From Chloroflexota bacterium (GTDB lineage: Bacteria; Chloroflexota; Dehalococcoidia; Lucifugimonadales; UBA3495): 41,165 nucleotides of DNA. Position numbers and translations under genes: made by a program. The DNA lies in contig VXOI01000107.1 in assembly GCA_009840175.1 (NCBI GenBank), positions 1 to 41,165 of the forward strand. The letters run 5' to 3'. How positions within the stretch are numbered: the first letter of the stretch is position 1; every line of letters begins with the position of its first letter. This document shows, one piece after another, positions 25,385-33,465 of this stretch. The notes beneath the pieces are model-generated. The model was not told the origin of the DNA and ran no database searches. It was given only the letters and a program-made list of their open reading frames with translations.

Positions 25385-25609
25385 TTACGGGAAGAGCTGT
25401 TCGCCGGTATCCGCGTCCATCACGCTGATGGCGGCCATCGGGCACTGCTCGGCGGCCTCGATGATAACCTCTTCGGTGTCCGCGTCAACATCCGCCGGGA
25501 TGGCCTGCCGGTCGTCGTTGAGGGTCAGCGCCTTCGTCGCTATGCTGATGCACATCTGGTTGCCGACGCAAAGGTTGTGGTCGACCGATACGCTCAATTT
25601 CCTGGCCAT
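25385..25609 (-). CDS. Three-cysteine ferredoxin ([3Fe-4S] type)
   Basis: The 74-residue protein has C14, C20 and C56 in the pattern C-x5-C...CP, with no fourth cysteine between C14 and C20. This is the signature of small [3Fe-4S] ferredoxins that feed electrons to cytochromes P450 and other oxygenases. GGGGGAGGAT immediately precedes the ATG at 25609. It has its own promoter and terminator, so it is a single-gene unit. No P450 gene is in the window. It could in principle donate electrons to one of the oxygenases here, including BoxB in the absence of BoxA, but nothing in the sequence shows this. Confidence 0.88.
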   Translation of the reverse strand: MARKLSVSVDHNLCVGNQMCISIATKALTLNDDRQAIPADVDADTEEVIIEAAEQCPMAAISVMDADTGEQLFP

Positions 25610-25697
25610 ATCCTCCCCCAGCAATGCGAGATGTAGCTGCGGCAGCCTTGCGGGTAGTGGCTGACCGCCGTCCGGCCCACCCGGACAAGGTGGCCGC

Positions 25698-25726
25698 ATT
25701 CTAGCAGTGGCCCATACCCCGGTCAA
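25698..25726 (-). promoter_or_regulatory. Sigma70-like promoter of the ferredoxin gene
   Basis: On the minus strand TTGACC (25726-25721), a 17-base spacer and TAGAAT (25703-25698). The leader to the ATG is about 80 bases. Confidence 0.65.
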
Positions 25727-25787
25727 CCACGGAAGCGCCGCCCCGCTGAACTGACCAGGGCCCTTTCAGAGTCGCTGCCGTGACTTC

Positions 25788-25855
25788 TGTCATTCTGAGC
25801 GAAGCGAAGAATCCTACCCTCAGCGCAGAGACCCTTCGCTCCGCTCAGGGTGACA
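25788..25855. repeat. Long inverted repeat, family E
   Basis: TGTCATTCTGAGCGAAGCG with AAG (25788-25809) is matched by the inverted arm ending in GCTCAGGGTGACA (25834-25855), with about three mismatches over 22 positions. The layout is like a short non-coding mobile or MITE-like element. Confidence 0.8.
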
Positions 25856-25910
25856 TGAAGACGACTTTGCAATCGTCCTGGACAGCAGCCGGGGCAGACG
25901 CATTCTCCCC

Positions 25911-25936
25911 GTCATTCCCGCGAAGGCGGGAATCCA
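25911..25936. repeat. Dispersed palindrome, family B (copy 2)
   Basis: CGTCATTCCCGCGAAGGCGGGAATCC, followed as in copy 1 by AAACCCCC. One loop base differs from the other copies. Confidence 0.88.
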
Positions 25937-26097
25937 AACCCCCGTCTCCTCTTGTTTGCAACACTTGGATTGGAACATTGTTTACTGACACTTCCCCCTT
26001 GCCAACCCCGAAAACACCTCTTTACCATAATCACCAACGGGAACTCAAAACCCTCTTCTCCTTTGCGCCATTGTTATGCCTGCAATACCTGCCTCCC

Positions 26098-26166
26098 CAA
26101 AATCACAACAATCCCTTAATCACAGGAATCCCCGTCCTGAGCTTGCCGAAGGGACAGTTCAGACAG
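26098..26166. repeat. Dispersed repeat, family G (copy 3), interrupted by family F
   Basis: Sequence like copies 1 and 2 (AAAATCACAACAATCCCTTAAT ... GTTCAGACAGC) is split by GTCCTGAGCTTGCCGAAGGGAC at 26134-26155, a family F palindrome. Family F also occurs inside the amidohydrolase gene at 30603-30623. Confidence 0.6.
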
Positions 26167-26190
26167 CACTCCATGCCTTCCTGAATGGCA

Positions 26191-26215
26191 GGAAATGACC
26201 GGAAATGACCGGAAA
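26191..26215. repeat. Short tandem repeat GGAAATGACC x 2.5
   Basis: Two complete copies and a partial third of a 10-base unit lie just upstream of the GMC promoter. Confidence 0.85.
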
Positions 26216-26223
26216 GTAAAAAT

Positions 26224-26251
26224 TTTGCAGCCCCCTGAATCCGTGTACAAT
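26224..26251 (+). promoter_or_regulatory. Candidate promoter of the GMC oxidoreductase gene
   Basis: TTTGCA (26224-26229), a 16-base spacer and TACAAT (26246-26251), 29 bases before the ATG. AGAGGG in the leader can serve as ribosome binding site. Confidence 0.4.
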
Positions 26252-26280
26252 AGCCCAAACCAATCAAGAGGGCTGCCCGA

Positions 26281-27816
26281 ATGAAATACGACCACATCGT
26301 TGTCGGCGGTGGCACAGCAGGCTGCATCGTCGCTGCCCGCCTGTCCGAAGACCCGCAACGCTCCGTGCTCCTGCTGGAAGCCGGCCCCGACTTTCCCGAC
26401 TTCGCCCAACTCCCCGATATGCTCAAGCTCGGCTGGGGCACCATGAACCTTGAGGCCCGTGCCGCTGGCTCCCCCTACAACTGGTCCTTCACCGGCACCG
26501 CCACGCCCGAGCAGGGGCCGATGCCCGTCCCTCGCGGCAAGACCATGGGCGGCTCCAGCGCCATAAACGGCCAGACCTTCATCCGCGGCGCGCCCGAAGA
26601 CTTCGACACCTGGGCCTCCTGGGGTAACGATGGCTGGGCCTACATTGATTGCCTGCCCTACTTCCGCAAGCTGGAGAACGACGCCGACTTTCACGATGAT
26701 TTCCACGGAACCGATGGCCCGGTGCCGGTGCGCCACCACCAGAGAGAGACCTGGCCCCCGTCGCAAGAGGCCTTCTTCCAGGCCGCCACCTCTGCCGGAT
26801 ACCCCTACCATCCCGACGTGAACCACCCCGAATCCACCGGCATCAGCCTCCGCGCCGAGAACAATATAGACGGCGTGCGCATGAGCATGGCCCTGGCCTA
26901 CATTGACGCCGTGCGCCACCGCCTCAACCTCACCATCCGGCCCAACGTGCAGGTCAACCGCGTCGTTCTCGAAGGCGGGCAAGCCGTCGGCGTCGAGGTC
27001 GGGAGCGGCGGCGAGACCTTCGTGGTCGAGGGCGGCGAGATCATCCTGTGCGCCGGAGCGGTTGCCTCCCCGCAACTGCTGATGCTGTCCGGTCTCGGCC
27101 CATCAGACCAGTTGCAGGCGCAGGGCATTCCCGTCGAGGTGGACCTGCCCGGCGTCGGCCAGAATATGCGCGACCACCCCAACGTGTCCGTCCGTTACAT
27201 GGTCAAGGAGGGCGTTCCCCAGGACCCCAACGGGATGCGCGCCCTGCGGCTGCGTTACACTGCCACCGGCTCCGATACGCCCAACGACATGATCCTGTCC
27301 CCCGCGTCGTTGAACACAGTGGTGCGGGACGACAACCCGGCCCACACCGTCAACTGCGGCCTGTACCTCGCGGCGGGCAAGGGCGAGCTGCGCCTGGTGT
27401 CAGCCGACCCCAACCAGCAGCCCAGCATGGACTACCGCTATCTGGAAGAGGAATGGGACCGCGAGCGCCTGCGCGAGTGCGTCCGCCTCTGCGTGTCGCT
27501 GTTGCAGGACAAGGCATACGACGACGTCATCGAAGAGATAACCGCCCCCACCCCCGCCGACCTCGAGTCCGACGAATCCCTCGACGCCTGGCTGCGCCGC
27601 AACATCAGCACGTCCTACCACATCTCCGGCACCTGCAAAATGGGCCCCGACGGCGACCCCATGGCCGTCGTAGACCCTCACCTCCGCGTCCGAGGCGTCT
27701 CCAACCTCCGCATAGCCGACGCCTCCATAATGCCCGACGTAGTCCGGGCCAACACCAACGTAACCACCATGATGATAGCCGAGCGAGTCTCCGACTTCAT
27801 CAAGGCTGGCAACTGA
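26281..27816 (+). CDS. GMC family FAD-dependent oxidoreductase (choline/alcohol dehydrogenase-like)
   Basis: The 511-residue protein is a complete glucose-methanol-choline oxidoreductase. It has the N-terminal FAD-binding VVGGGTAGC (7-15) and LLLEAGP, and GMC signature 1 around GKTMGGSSAINGQTF (86-100). Signature 2 is GAVASPQLLMLSGLGP near 260. The catalytic base is H447 in SYHISGTCKMG, and the second active-site residue is N491 in ANTNVTTM. It oxidises an alcohol to an aldehyde or ketone with FAD; choline or an aryl/aliphatic alcohol are possible substrates. There is no signal peptide. It is followed by repeats and then the ATPase/DUF4276 pair. Confidence 0.92.
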   Translation: MKYDHIVVGGGTAGCIVAARLSEDPQRSVLLLEAGPDFPDFAQLPDMLKLGWGTMNLEARAAGSPYNWSFTGTATPEQGPMPVPRGKTMGGSSAINGQTFIRGAPEDFDTWASWGNDGWAYIDCLPYFRKLENDADFHDDFHGTDGPVPVRHHQRETWPPSQEAFFQAATSAGYPYHPDVNHPESTGISLRAENNIDGVRMSMALAYIDAVRHRLNLTIRPNVQVNRVVLEGGQAVGVEVGSGGETFVVEGGEIILCAGAVASPQLLMLSGLGPSDQLQAQGIPVEVDLPGVGQNMRDHPNVSVRYMVKEGVPQDPNGMRALRLRYTATGSDTPNDMILSPASLNTVVRDDNPAHTVNCGLYLAAGKGELRLVSADPNQQPSMDYRYLEEEWDRERLRECVRLCVSLLQDKAYDDVIEEITAPTPADLESDESLDAWLRRNISTSYHISGTCKMGPDGDPMAVVDPHLRVRGVSNLRIADASIMPDVVRANTNVTTMMIAERVSDFIKAGN

Positions 27817-27834
27817 TCATCCTGCTACCGAAGA

Positions 27835-27862
27835 AATCCCCTCCCCCTCCCGGAGGGAGGGG
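27835..27862. repeat. Palindromic repeat, family A-related
   Basis: CCCTCCCCCTCCCGG is followed by the matching AGGGAGGGG arm, then GTATAGG. It is more symmetric than the other family A copies and lies 19 bases after the GMC stop codon. Confidence 0.65.
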
Positions 27863-27887
27863 TATAGGTAAATTCTTACGCTACTCC

Positions 27888-27913
27888 TGTCATTCCCGCG
27901 AAAGCGGGAATCC
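27888..27913. repeat. Dispersed palindrome, family B (copy 3)
   Basis: TGTCATTCCCGCGAAAGCGGGAATCC ends 15 bases before the ATG of the ATPase gene, so it marks the left edge of that cassette and would lie in its mRNA leader. Confidence 0.9.
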
Positions 27914-27928
27914 AGAGGATTTGGCCCA

Positions 27929-29215
27929 ATGGCGATACTCGAGGGTATAAGAATCCGAAATTACCGGGTGTTGAAGGACGTAACCCTCGGGAGACTAGGG
28001 GGGCAGTGGGAGGCCGAGCCGTTGACCCCTCTGACCGCTGTAATCGGAAAAAATGGCGTTGGCAAGAGTTCCCTGTTTGACGCATTCGGGTTCCTCGCCG
28101 ATTGCCTAAAGCTGGGTGTCGAAGAAGCATGTGATGTGCGAGGCCGCGGTGGCTTCGACCGCATTCGTTCCCAAGGTAGCGACGCCCCAATTTCGTTCGA
28201 GGTCAGCTATCGAGGGGAACCGCACTACCAGCCCATCATTTACACGCTATACATTACTAAGGATGAGAATAGCCGTCCCAAAGTCTTTTTTGAATCCCTG
28301 CAACACCAGCAGGGCACTCAAGTCAATTTCTTTCTCATATTGATTGACGGTAGCGGAACCGCATGGAAAGGGGAGGCACAAGGCCCGGGGGTTGTGAAGG
28401 ACTTGTATGAGGGCTTTAATCCAAGCAACCTGAGTAGGCTCATACCAACAGACGATGATATTCCTTCTGATAATGAGGAAACGGAGTACGTTAGGCTTAA
28501 GAGCCAACGAGGACTCGGCATATCCACCCTAGGCGCATTGGCGCAGCACCCGCGAATTGCAGCATTCCGCGAGTTCCTTGAAGGCTGGTACTTGAGTTAT
28601 TTCACCCCAGATGCCGCCCGCAGCTTGCCGCTGGCTGGCCCTCAAAGGCGTTTGAGCGTCCACGGGGACAATCTGGGCAACGTCGTTCAGTACATGCAGC
28701 GTGAAGACCCTGACAAGTTCGAAGGCATTCTAAGGAAAATCGCCGGAAGGGTTCCCGGCATTGACAAGATTGACACGCAACGCAGTCCCGACGGACGCCT
28801 CCTGCTCCGCTTCAACGACCGAGGCTTCGAAGACCCGTTCTACGCCCAGCAGATGTCCGACGGCACCCTGAAACTCTTCGCCTACCTGCTCCTGATGGAA
28901 GACCCCAACCCGCCGCCCTTCATCTGCATCGAGGAGCCGGAAAATGGCCTCTACCACAAGCTGCTGGAAATCCTGGCCGCGGAGTTTCGCGCTCACGCCA
29001 CCGGCAAGCCAAACGCGCCCCAGATTTTCGTCACGACCCACCAGCCCTACCTCGTCGACGCCCTCACCCCCGAAGAAGTCTGGGTGCTCGAAAAGCAGGA
29101 AGACGGCTTCGCCACCATCCACCGCGCTAGCGACGACCCCATCGTAAGAGCTATGACCGAAGAGGGGTTGACCCTGGGTAGCCTCTGGTACAGCGACTTT
29201 CTGGACCAGAGGTAA
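27929..29215 (+). CDS. ABC/SMC-like AAA (AAA_21) ATPase
   Basis: The 428-residue protein is a stand-alone ABC-type ATPase of the AAA_21/OLD-RecF-like group. Walker A is GKNGVGKS (40-47), the signature motif MSDGT (309-313), Walker B FICIEEPENG (331-340) and the switch histidine H371 in VTTHQP. The region between Walker A and the signature (about 60-300) is the family's insertion. Such ATPases act as sensors or motors for a partner nuclease in OLD, PARIS and related systems. Four bases separate it from a DUF4276 gene, which should be its partner. The first half of the gene is more AT-rich than the second half. A defence role is inference. Confidence 0.88.
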   Translation: MAILEGIRIRNYRVLKDVTLGRLGGQWEAEPLTPLTAVIGKNGVGKSSLFDAFGFLADCLKLGVEEACDVRGRGGFDRIRSQGSDAPISFEVSYRGEPHYQPIIYTLYITKDENSRPKVFFESLQHQQGTQVNFFLILIDGSGTAWKGEAQGPGVVKDLYEGFNPSNLSRLIPTDDDIPSDNEETEYVRLKSQRGLGISTLGALAQHPRIAAFREFLEGWYLSYFTPDAARSLPLAGPQRRLSVHGDNLGNVVQYMQREDPDKFEGILRKIAGRVPGIDKIDTQRSPDGRLLLRFNDRGFEDPFYAQQMSDGTLKLFAYLLLMEDPNPPPFICIEEPENGLYHKLLEILAAEFRAHATGKPNAPQIFVTTHQPYLVDALTPEEVWVLEKQEDGFATIHRASDDPIVRAMTEEGLTLGSLWYSDFLDQR

Positions 29216-29219
29216 GGCG

Positions 29220-29873
29220 ATGCACTTTGAGGTACTCGTGGAAGACCTGTCAGGAAGCATTGCAGTAGGACATATCCTGGATAAGATTCTTGGAGGAAAC
29301 TATACGGAGCATTCTTGGCGGATGCACCCTTTCAAGGGAAAGGGTCAACTGCCAAACAACTTGCACCGGGCACCGAATCTGAAGAACCAACAGCTTTTGG
29401 ACAACCTGCCGAGATTGTTGCAGGGATTCGGCAAGAGTCTTGATGATTCCTCGTCGGTCGTCGTAGTAGTGGACTTGGACGACGATAATTGCCTGAAATT
29501 AAAGCAAGACTTGCTTAATGTGCTGAACGCCTGCAACCCTCGCCCCAATACCCTATTCAGGATTGCCATCGAAGAGAGCGAAGCATGGCTATTGGGCGAC
29601 CGTCCTGCACTCACTGCTGCCTACCCAAATGCAAGAGCGTCAGTCTTGAACAATTACGTTCAGGATAGCATCTGCGGCACGTGGGAAATCCTTGCTGACG
29701 CCGTTTATCCCGGCGGGTCTGCACAATTAAAGCAGTCGTTCTACCAAGTGGCCGGACAAGCTAAATCTGAATGGGCCGAGGAAATCGCTCCCAACCTGGA
29801 TATAGACGCGAACAAGTCAAAGAGCTTCCAAGTCTTCCGAGACGGCGTAAGGAATCTGGCAGGCATCCAGTGA
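29220..29873 (+). CDS. DUF4276 family protein, partner of the ATPase
   Basis: The 217-residue protein has an acidic-motif pattern like a Toprim-type nuclease domain. E8 lies in the first strand (VLVEDLS), D85 with D87-D89 in VVVDLDDDNC, and E118/E119/E121 in IAIEESEAWLLGD. The last motif (EaWLLgD) is typical of DUF4276. It starts four bases after the ATPase stop, so the pair is a two-gene operon. ABC ATPase plus Toprim-like partner is the architecture of OLD- and PARIS-type anti-phage systems, which use different partner families. Nuclease activity is not demonstrated by the sequence alone. Confidence 0.78.
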   Translation: MHFEVLVEDLSGSIAVGHILDKILGGNYTEHSWRMHPFKGKGQLPNNLHRAPNLKNQQLLDNLPRLLQGFGKSLDDSSSVVVVVDLDDDNCLKLKQDLLNVLNACNPRPNTLFRIAIEESEAWLLGDRPALTAAYPNARASVLNNYVQDSICGTWEILADAVYPGGSAQLKQSFYQVAGQAKSEWAEEIAPNLDIDANKSKSFQVFRDGVRNLAGIQ

Positions 29874-29888
29874 ATCTGTCCCCAAAGC

Positions 29889-29920
29889 CCTCAGCGTTCT
29901 CTGCGCTCTCGGCGTTTAAC
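29889..29920. repeat. Dispersed repeat, family D (partial copy)
   Basis: CCCTCAGCGTTCTCTGCGCT continues with CTCGGCGTTTAAC. It resembles one arm of the larger element at 36791-36892. It lies between the DUF4276 gene and the amidohydrolase and overlaps the amidohydrolase TAA stop (29916-29918). Confidence 0.7.
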
Positions 29921-31043
29921 CAAACCCGTACAGCCGCGCACAGTTGTCCCACAGGAACTTGCGCTTGGCGCCCTCGGACAGCGGCAACTCCAGGAACCGC
30001 TCCACCGACTGCGGGTACTTCGAGTCTGCGTGGGGGTAGTCCGTGGAGAACACCACGTTGTCCTCCAGCCCGTACTTCGACACTATCTCCGCCGGTTCCT
30101 CGTCGCACTCCACCGACAGGTAGCACTGCCGACGGAAATACTCGCTCGGCTCCATCTTCAGGTCGGGGTGGTCATACGACGCCGACATCTCCCAGTGCTC
30201 GTCCAGACGCCACAGCAGCCACGGCGCCCACGAGCAGTTGCCCTCCAGGAACGCCACCGTCAGCTCTGGGAACCGCTCCAGCACCCCGCCGCCCACGATG
30301 TCCACCGCAGCCAGCATCATCCCCATCGGGTGCGTGCAGGTGTGGTACAGCATATGCGTGTCGAAGTTGTCGCCCGGCTGCGGCAGGTTCACCCGCCCGC
30401 CCTCATGGAAACTGAGAGGTACGCCCAGGCTCTGCACCTCGGCCCACAGCGGATCGTAATAGGGATCGTGCCAGTTCCGCCCGGCCACCGGATTGGGACG
30501 CACGAACACCGTCTTGAACCCCAGTTCCTTCACCGCCCGGCGCGCCTCGGCCACGGCCCCCTCGATGTCCTGTGGCGGAATCATCGCCGCGCCGAACAGC
30601 CGCCCCCTTGAGCTTGTCGAAGGGCCGCCGCCGCAGAAGTCGGCCAGCCAGTCGTTGTAGGCCCGTGATATGGCCGTCGCGAGTGCCGGGTCCAGATCGC
30701 TGTCCCCCAGCGTGAACAGTCCCCGGCTGGGGAACAGCACCGCCACGTCAATACCTTCGTTGTCCATAGCCGCCAACTGCGATGTGCTGTCCCAGCCCTG
30801 CTGTTCCGACTCGACATAAACATCCTGCTGGCTGGTCATCAGGGGCGTAATGGCATTGGAGTAGCTCCGGTTCGGCAGCGGATACACGTTCTCTCCCACC
30901 CGCACACCCAGGTCCCGCGGGTGGCGGTTCGTTCCCTGCGGGGCCCGGTCCCGGAAAGCGGGATCAATGTACCGCTCCCACAGGTCCGCAGGCTCTACGA
31001 TGTGCATATCCGAATCCATGACCCGAAAACCGTTCTTAGCCAT
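29916..31043 (-). CDS. Amidohydrolase-2 family metal-dependent hydrolase/decarboxylase
   Basis: The 375-residue TIM-barrel protein belongs to the ACMSD/amidohydrolase-2 group. The N-terminal metal motif is D12-M-H14, further candidates are the histidine in SFHEGG, and the closing aspartate is in STDYPHADSKYP. Members decarboxylate or hydrolyse aromatic and heterocyclic acids. Residues 141-147 (PSTSSRG) are encoded by a family F palindrome inserted in frame at 30603-30623, just before the conserved RLFGAAMIPPQD stretch, so the loop is enlarged but the frame is kept. GAAGGGCG lies just before the ATG. It is followed upstream by an MDR oxidoreductase on the same strand (52 bases). Confidence 0.87.
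   Translation of the reverse strand: MAKNGFRVMDSDMHIVEPADLWERYIDPAFRDRAPQGTNRHPRDLGVRVGENVYPLPNRSYSNAITPLMTSQQDVYVESEQQGWDSTSQLAAMDNEGIDVAVLFPSRGLFTLGDSDLDPALATAISRAYNDWLADFCGGGPSTSSRGRLFGAAMIPPQDIEGAVAEARRAVKELGFKTVFVRPNPVAGRNWHDPYYDPLWAEVQSLGVPLSFHEGGRVNLPQPGDNFDTHMLYHTCTHPMGMMLAAVDIVGGGVLERFPELTVAFLEGNCSWAPWLLWRLDEHWEMSASYDHPDLKMEPSEYFRRQCYLSVECDEEPAEIVSKYGLEDNVVFSTDYPHADSKYPQSVERFLELPLSEGAKRKFLWDNCARLYGFG
30603..30623. repeat. Family F palindrome inside the amidohydrolase gene
   Basis: CCCCTTGAGCTTGTCGAAGG with a final G matches the intergenic copy at 26134-26155 (CCTGAGCTTGCCGAAGGG). It is exactly 21 bases if taken as seven codons, so the reading frame is preserved. Confidence 0.75.
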
Positions 31044-31095
31044 TTGCGCCCTTCTCCAGACCGATCAGTCGCTCCATTGTTTGACACCCCGCAGT

Positions 31096-32076
31096 CTACG
31101 CCCCTCCCACGTCCACGATCACGTTGCCGATGGCGTTGCCCTCCACTGCCCGGTGCGCCTGTATCGCCTGCTCCAATGGGAAGTGCGGGCCGACCAGGTG
31201 CGTCAGTGCGCCTGCCTCCAGCCAGGCCGTGATGTCGGCGATTGCGGCGTCCTTGGCCGGTTCCGGCATATCGTAGACCAGCACGTTGCGCACCACCGTG
31301 TTGCTCCGCCGGAACTGGAGAGGCACTGCCGGTTGCTGGCCCGTTCCCGCCGCGTAGATGGACACCACGCCCGACGACTTCAGCACCTCGCTGGTCACCG
31401 GGAAGTTGGCCGCAAAGTCCACCTCCACGATGTGGTCAACGCCCTCGCCGCCGGTGATGTCCATTACTCGCTCAACCACATCCTCGGTGCGGTAGTTGAT
31501 GGTGTGGTCAGCCCCGGCGTCGGTGGCAATGTCGGCCTTATGCTGAGAACTGATGGTGCCGATTACCGTGGCCCCGGCCAGCTTGGCTTCCTGCACCGCG
31601 TAGTGTCCCACGGCCCCGGCGCCACCCGGAACCAGCACCACCTTGCCCTCCAGCGGCCCGTCTGCGAACAGGCATCGGTGCGCGGTCATCGCGGGTACGC
31701 CCAGGCACGCCCCCTGCTCGAACGTGACGGAGTCCGGCATCCGCACCACGTGGCCCGAAGGCTGCACCGTATACTCCGCCGCCGAGCCGAAGGGCCGCCC
31801 GAACTGCGACTCGAACAGCCACACCCGCTCGCCCACCCGCGACTCAGGCACCCCTGCACCAACCCGGTCTATCACCCCCGCGCCGTCCTGGTGCGGTATC
31901 ACGCGAGGAAAGGCGATGCGCGCCGTCGTCCCGGCCCGCCGCTTCCAGTCGGAGGGATTGACCCCGGAGGACACGACGCGGACCCGCACCTCGCCGGGCC
32001 CCGGCTCCGGCTCGGGCATCTCCCCGTACTGCATTATCTCCGCCGGACCGTTCTGCTCATACCAGACAGCTTTCAT
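31096..32076 (-). CDS. Zinc-independent MDR quinone oxidoreductase (zeta-crystallin-like)
   Basis: The 326-residue protein is a medium-chain reductase of the NADPH:quinone reductase type. It lacks the zinc-ligand cysteines of alcohol dehydrogenases: the position after GVNPSDWK has none. The dinucleotide-binding motif GGAGAVG near residue 152 is followed by no acidic residue (GTISS), consistent with NADPH. The ATG at 32076 is chosen because GAGGAG lies upstream; an in-frame TTG is two codons earlier. It would reduce quinones or enones. It precedes the amidohydrolase on the same strand by 52 bases and may share its transcript. Confidence 0.88.
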   Translation of the reverse strand: MKAVWYEQNGPAEIMQYGEMPEPEPGPGEVRVRVVSSGVNPSDWKRRAGTTARIAFPRVIPHQDGAGVIDRVGAGVPESRVGERVWLFESQFGRPFGSAAEYTVQPSGHVVRMPDSVTFEQGACLGVPAMTAHRCLFADGPLEGKVVLVPGGAGAVGHYAVQEAKLAGATVIGTISSQHKADIATDAGADHTINYRTEDVVERVMDITGGEGVDHIVEVDFAANFPVTSEVLKSSGVVSIYAAGTGQQPAVPLQFRRSNTVVRNVLVYDMPEPAKDAAIADITAWLEAGALTHLVGPHFPLEQAIQAHRAVEGNAIGNVIVDVGGA

Positions 32077-32095
32077 CGTCAACTCTCCTCAACCA

Positions 32096-32121
32096 TAGGG
32101 GCGCACAGCCGTGCGCCCCTA
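32096..32121. repeat. Perfect 11-bp palindrome
   Basis: TAGGGGCGCAC (32096-32106) and GTGCGCCCCTA (32111-32121) form a perfect stem with loop AGCC. It lies between an LLM gene stop and the MDR gene start, both on the minus strand, and could help terminate the LLM transcript, though no T-run follows. It looks like a dispersed REP-type unit. Confidence 0.75.
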
Positions 32122-32154
32122 CACATACCTTGAAGCGAATGTTAATCGGCGCGG

Positions 32155-33324
32155 CTAGTTGGCGCGGCTGGCGTAGTCGGACTTGGCCCGGTCTATGGCG
32201 GCGGCCCGCCCTGCTTGCAGTGTCTCGCGCCGCTCGTAGGCCCACTTGTTGGAGCCGGCGGTGCTGGCAACGCTGCCCTGGAAGGCAGGCATCACGTAGC
32301 GGGCCATCAGCTCGTAGCTATGCAGAACGTCCTCGCGCTTGGCCCAGTCAATCGCTTGGACCATGAAGCCGCCGAACCCGCCGCTGCGCTCTTCCAGCTT
32401 CTTGATGCCCTCGATGCAGTCGTCGGGAGTGCCGATGATCCAGGCGCCCCGCGCGTCCATCTCCTCGATGATGTCTTCCAGTGGGCCGTCAATGATGGCG
32501 GCGCGGCCCATAGTGTGCTCGAAGTATTCCCTCTGGTAGCGTCCAGCGCCGAGACGGGCCTGCTTCATGGCCTCTTTCTTGCTCTCGGCCAAGTGAACGG
32601 GAAGCACCAGCCGCCAATCATCCCGGTTCACCGTCTGCCCGTGTTCTGCCGCCGAGGTTTCGGCGATGTCCCACAGCGCCCGCAGGTCCGAGTCGGGAGC
32701 GCCCGGGTCTCGAGGTACCGTGATGGTCAGCACCGCTGCTCCGTACTTGCCCGCCAGCGCCACGCCCGACGGCGACTGCACCGATGCCACCGCGATGGGC
32801 ATATGTGGCTTGGTGAAGGGCCTCAGTTGCAGCATGGCTTCCCGCAGGGTGAACCAGTCGCTTTCGTAGGTGATAGGCTCGGTCTCGGTCATCAGCCGCA
32901 GCACCATGCCGAAACCCTCGTCCATCTGCCGCCGCTGAATTGTCGGATCGATGCCCAGCATATAAGCGTCGCCGGGCAGAGCGCCTGGTCCGACGCCCAG
33001 CATCACCCGCCCGTGGGTCATGTGGTCGAGCTGCACCATCCGGTTGGCCACGTTGAAGGGGTGGTGATAGGGGATGCTGATGACGCCGGTGCCCAGCTTG
33101 ATGTGCTTGGTCCGGTCGGCGGCCACCGCGATGAATATCTCCGGCGACGAAATGGTCTCCCACCCCGCGCTGTGATGCTCGCCGATCCAGGCTTCGTCGA
33201 AGCCCAGGTGGTCCAGCCACTGCACCAGTTCCAGGTCCCGGTCCAACGCCAGCGTAGGATTCTCGCCCACCCGGTGGAACGGCCCCATGAATATTCCGAA
33301 TTTCATACGTTCAGGCAAAGGCAT
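32155..33324 (-). CDS. LLM-class flavin-dependent oxidoreductase (luciferase-like)
   Basis: The 389-residue protein is a luciferase-like monooxygenase. Segments of the family are FGIFMGPFH at the N-terminus, DHLGFDEAWIGEHH, IKLGTGVISIPYHHP, THGRVMLGVGPGALPGDAYMLG and ERSGGFGGFMVQ. The start at 33324 follows AGGAG at a normal spacing. An FMN-dependent monooxygenase reaction is expected, with a separate flavin reductase that is not seen nearby. The C-terminal ~40 residues are helical and alanine/arginine-rich beyond the barrel. Its substrate is not recognisable. Confidence 0.88.
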   Translation of the reverse strand: MPLPERMKFGIFMGPFHRVGENPTLALDRDLELVQWLDHLGFDEAWIGEHHSAGWETISSPEIFIAVAADRTKHIKLGTGVISIPYHHPFNVANRMVQLDHMTHGRVMLGVGPGALPGDAYMLGIDPTIQRRQMDEGFGMVLRLMTETEPITYESDWFTLREAMLQLRPFTKPHMPIAVASVQSPSGVALAGKYGAAVLTITVPRDPGAPDSDLRALWDIAETSAAEHGQTVNRDDWRLVLPVHLAESKKEAMKQARLGAGRYQREYFEHTMGRAAIIDGPLEDIIEEMDARGAWIIGTPDDCIEGIKKLEERSGGFGGFMVQAIDWAKREDVLHSYELMARYVMPAFQGSVASTAGSNKWAYERRETLQAGRAAAIDRAKSDYASRAN

Positions 33325-33430
33325 AACGCTCAACTCTCCTGTCAACTCTGTCTGCGTTGCCGCAATTATATCCCCTAAGCCCCACGATGCCAACGAATGG
33401 CTTCAGTTGTCATGCTACCTGCTTTTCAGA

Positions 33431-33459
33431 TTGAGCTATTCTATGAGCAAGAGTAGTAT
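33431..33459 (+). promoter_or_regulatory. Promoter for a leaderless toxin transcript
   Basis: TTGAGC (33431-33436), a 17-base spacer and TAGTAT (33454-33459). The GTG start codon at 33466 is six bases further, exactly where transcription should begin. Confidence 0.55.
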
Positions 33460-33465
33460 GGGAAT

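Larger units (their letters stand above)
25610..26280. other. Repeat-rich intergenic region
   Basis: This 671-base gap between the ferredoxin and GMC genes holds the ferredoxin promoter (25698-25726), repeats of families E (25788-25855), B (25911-25936), G with a nested F (26098-26166) and a 10-base tandem repeat (26191-26215), then the GMC promoter. I see no convincing gene in it. Confidence 0.8.

Noticed and set aside
24082-27913. Family B palindromes as a CRISPR array
   Set aside because: Only three copies occur, with irregular spacing of roughly 1.8-2.0 kb and genes between them; there are no uniform spacers and no cas genes.
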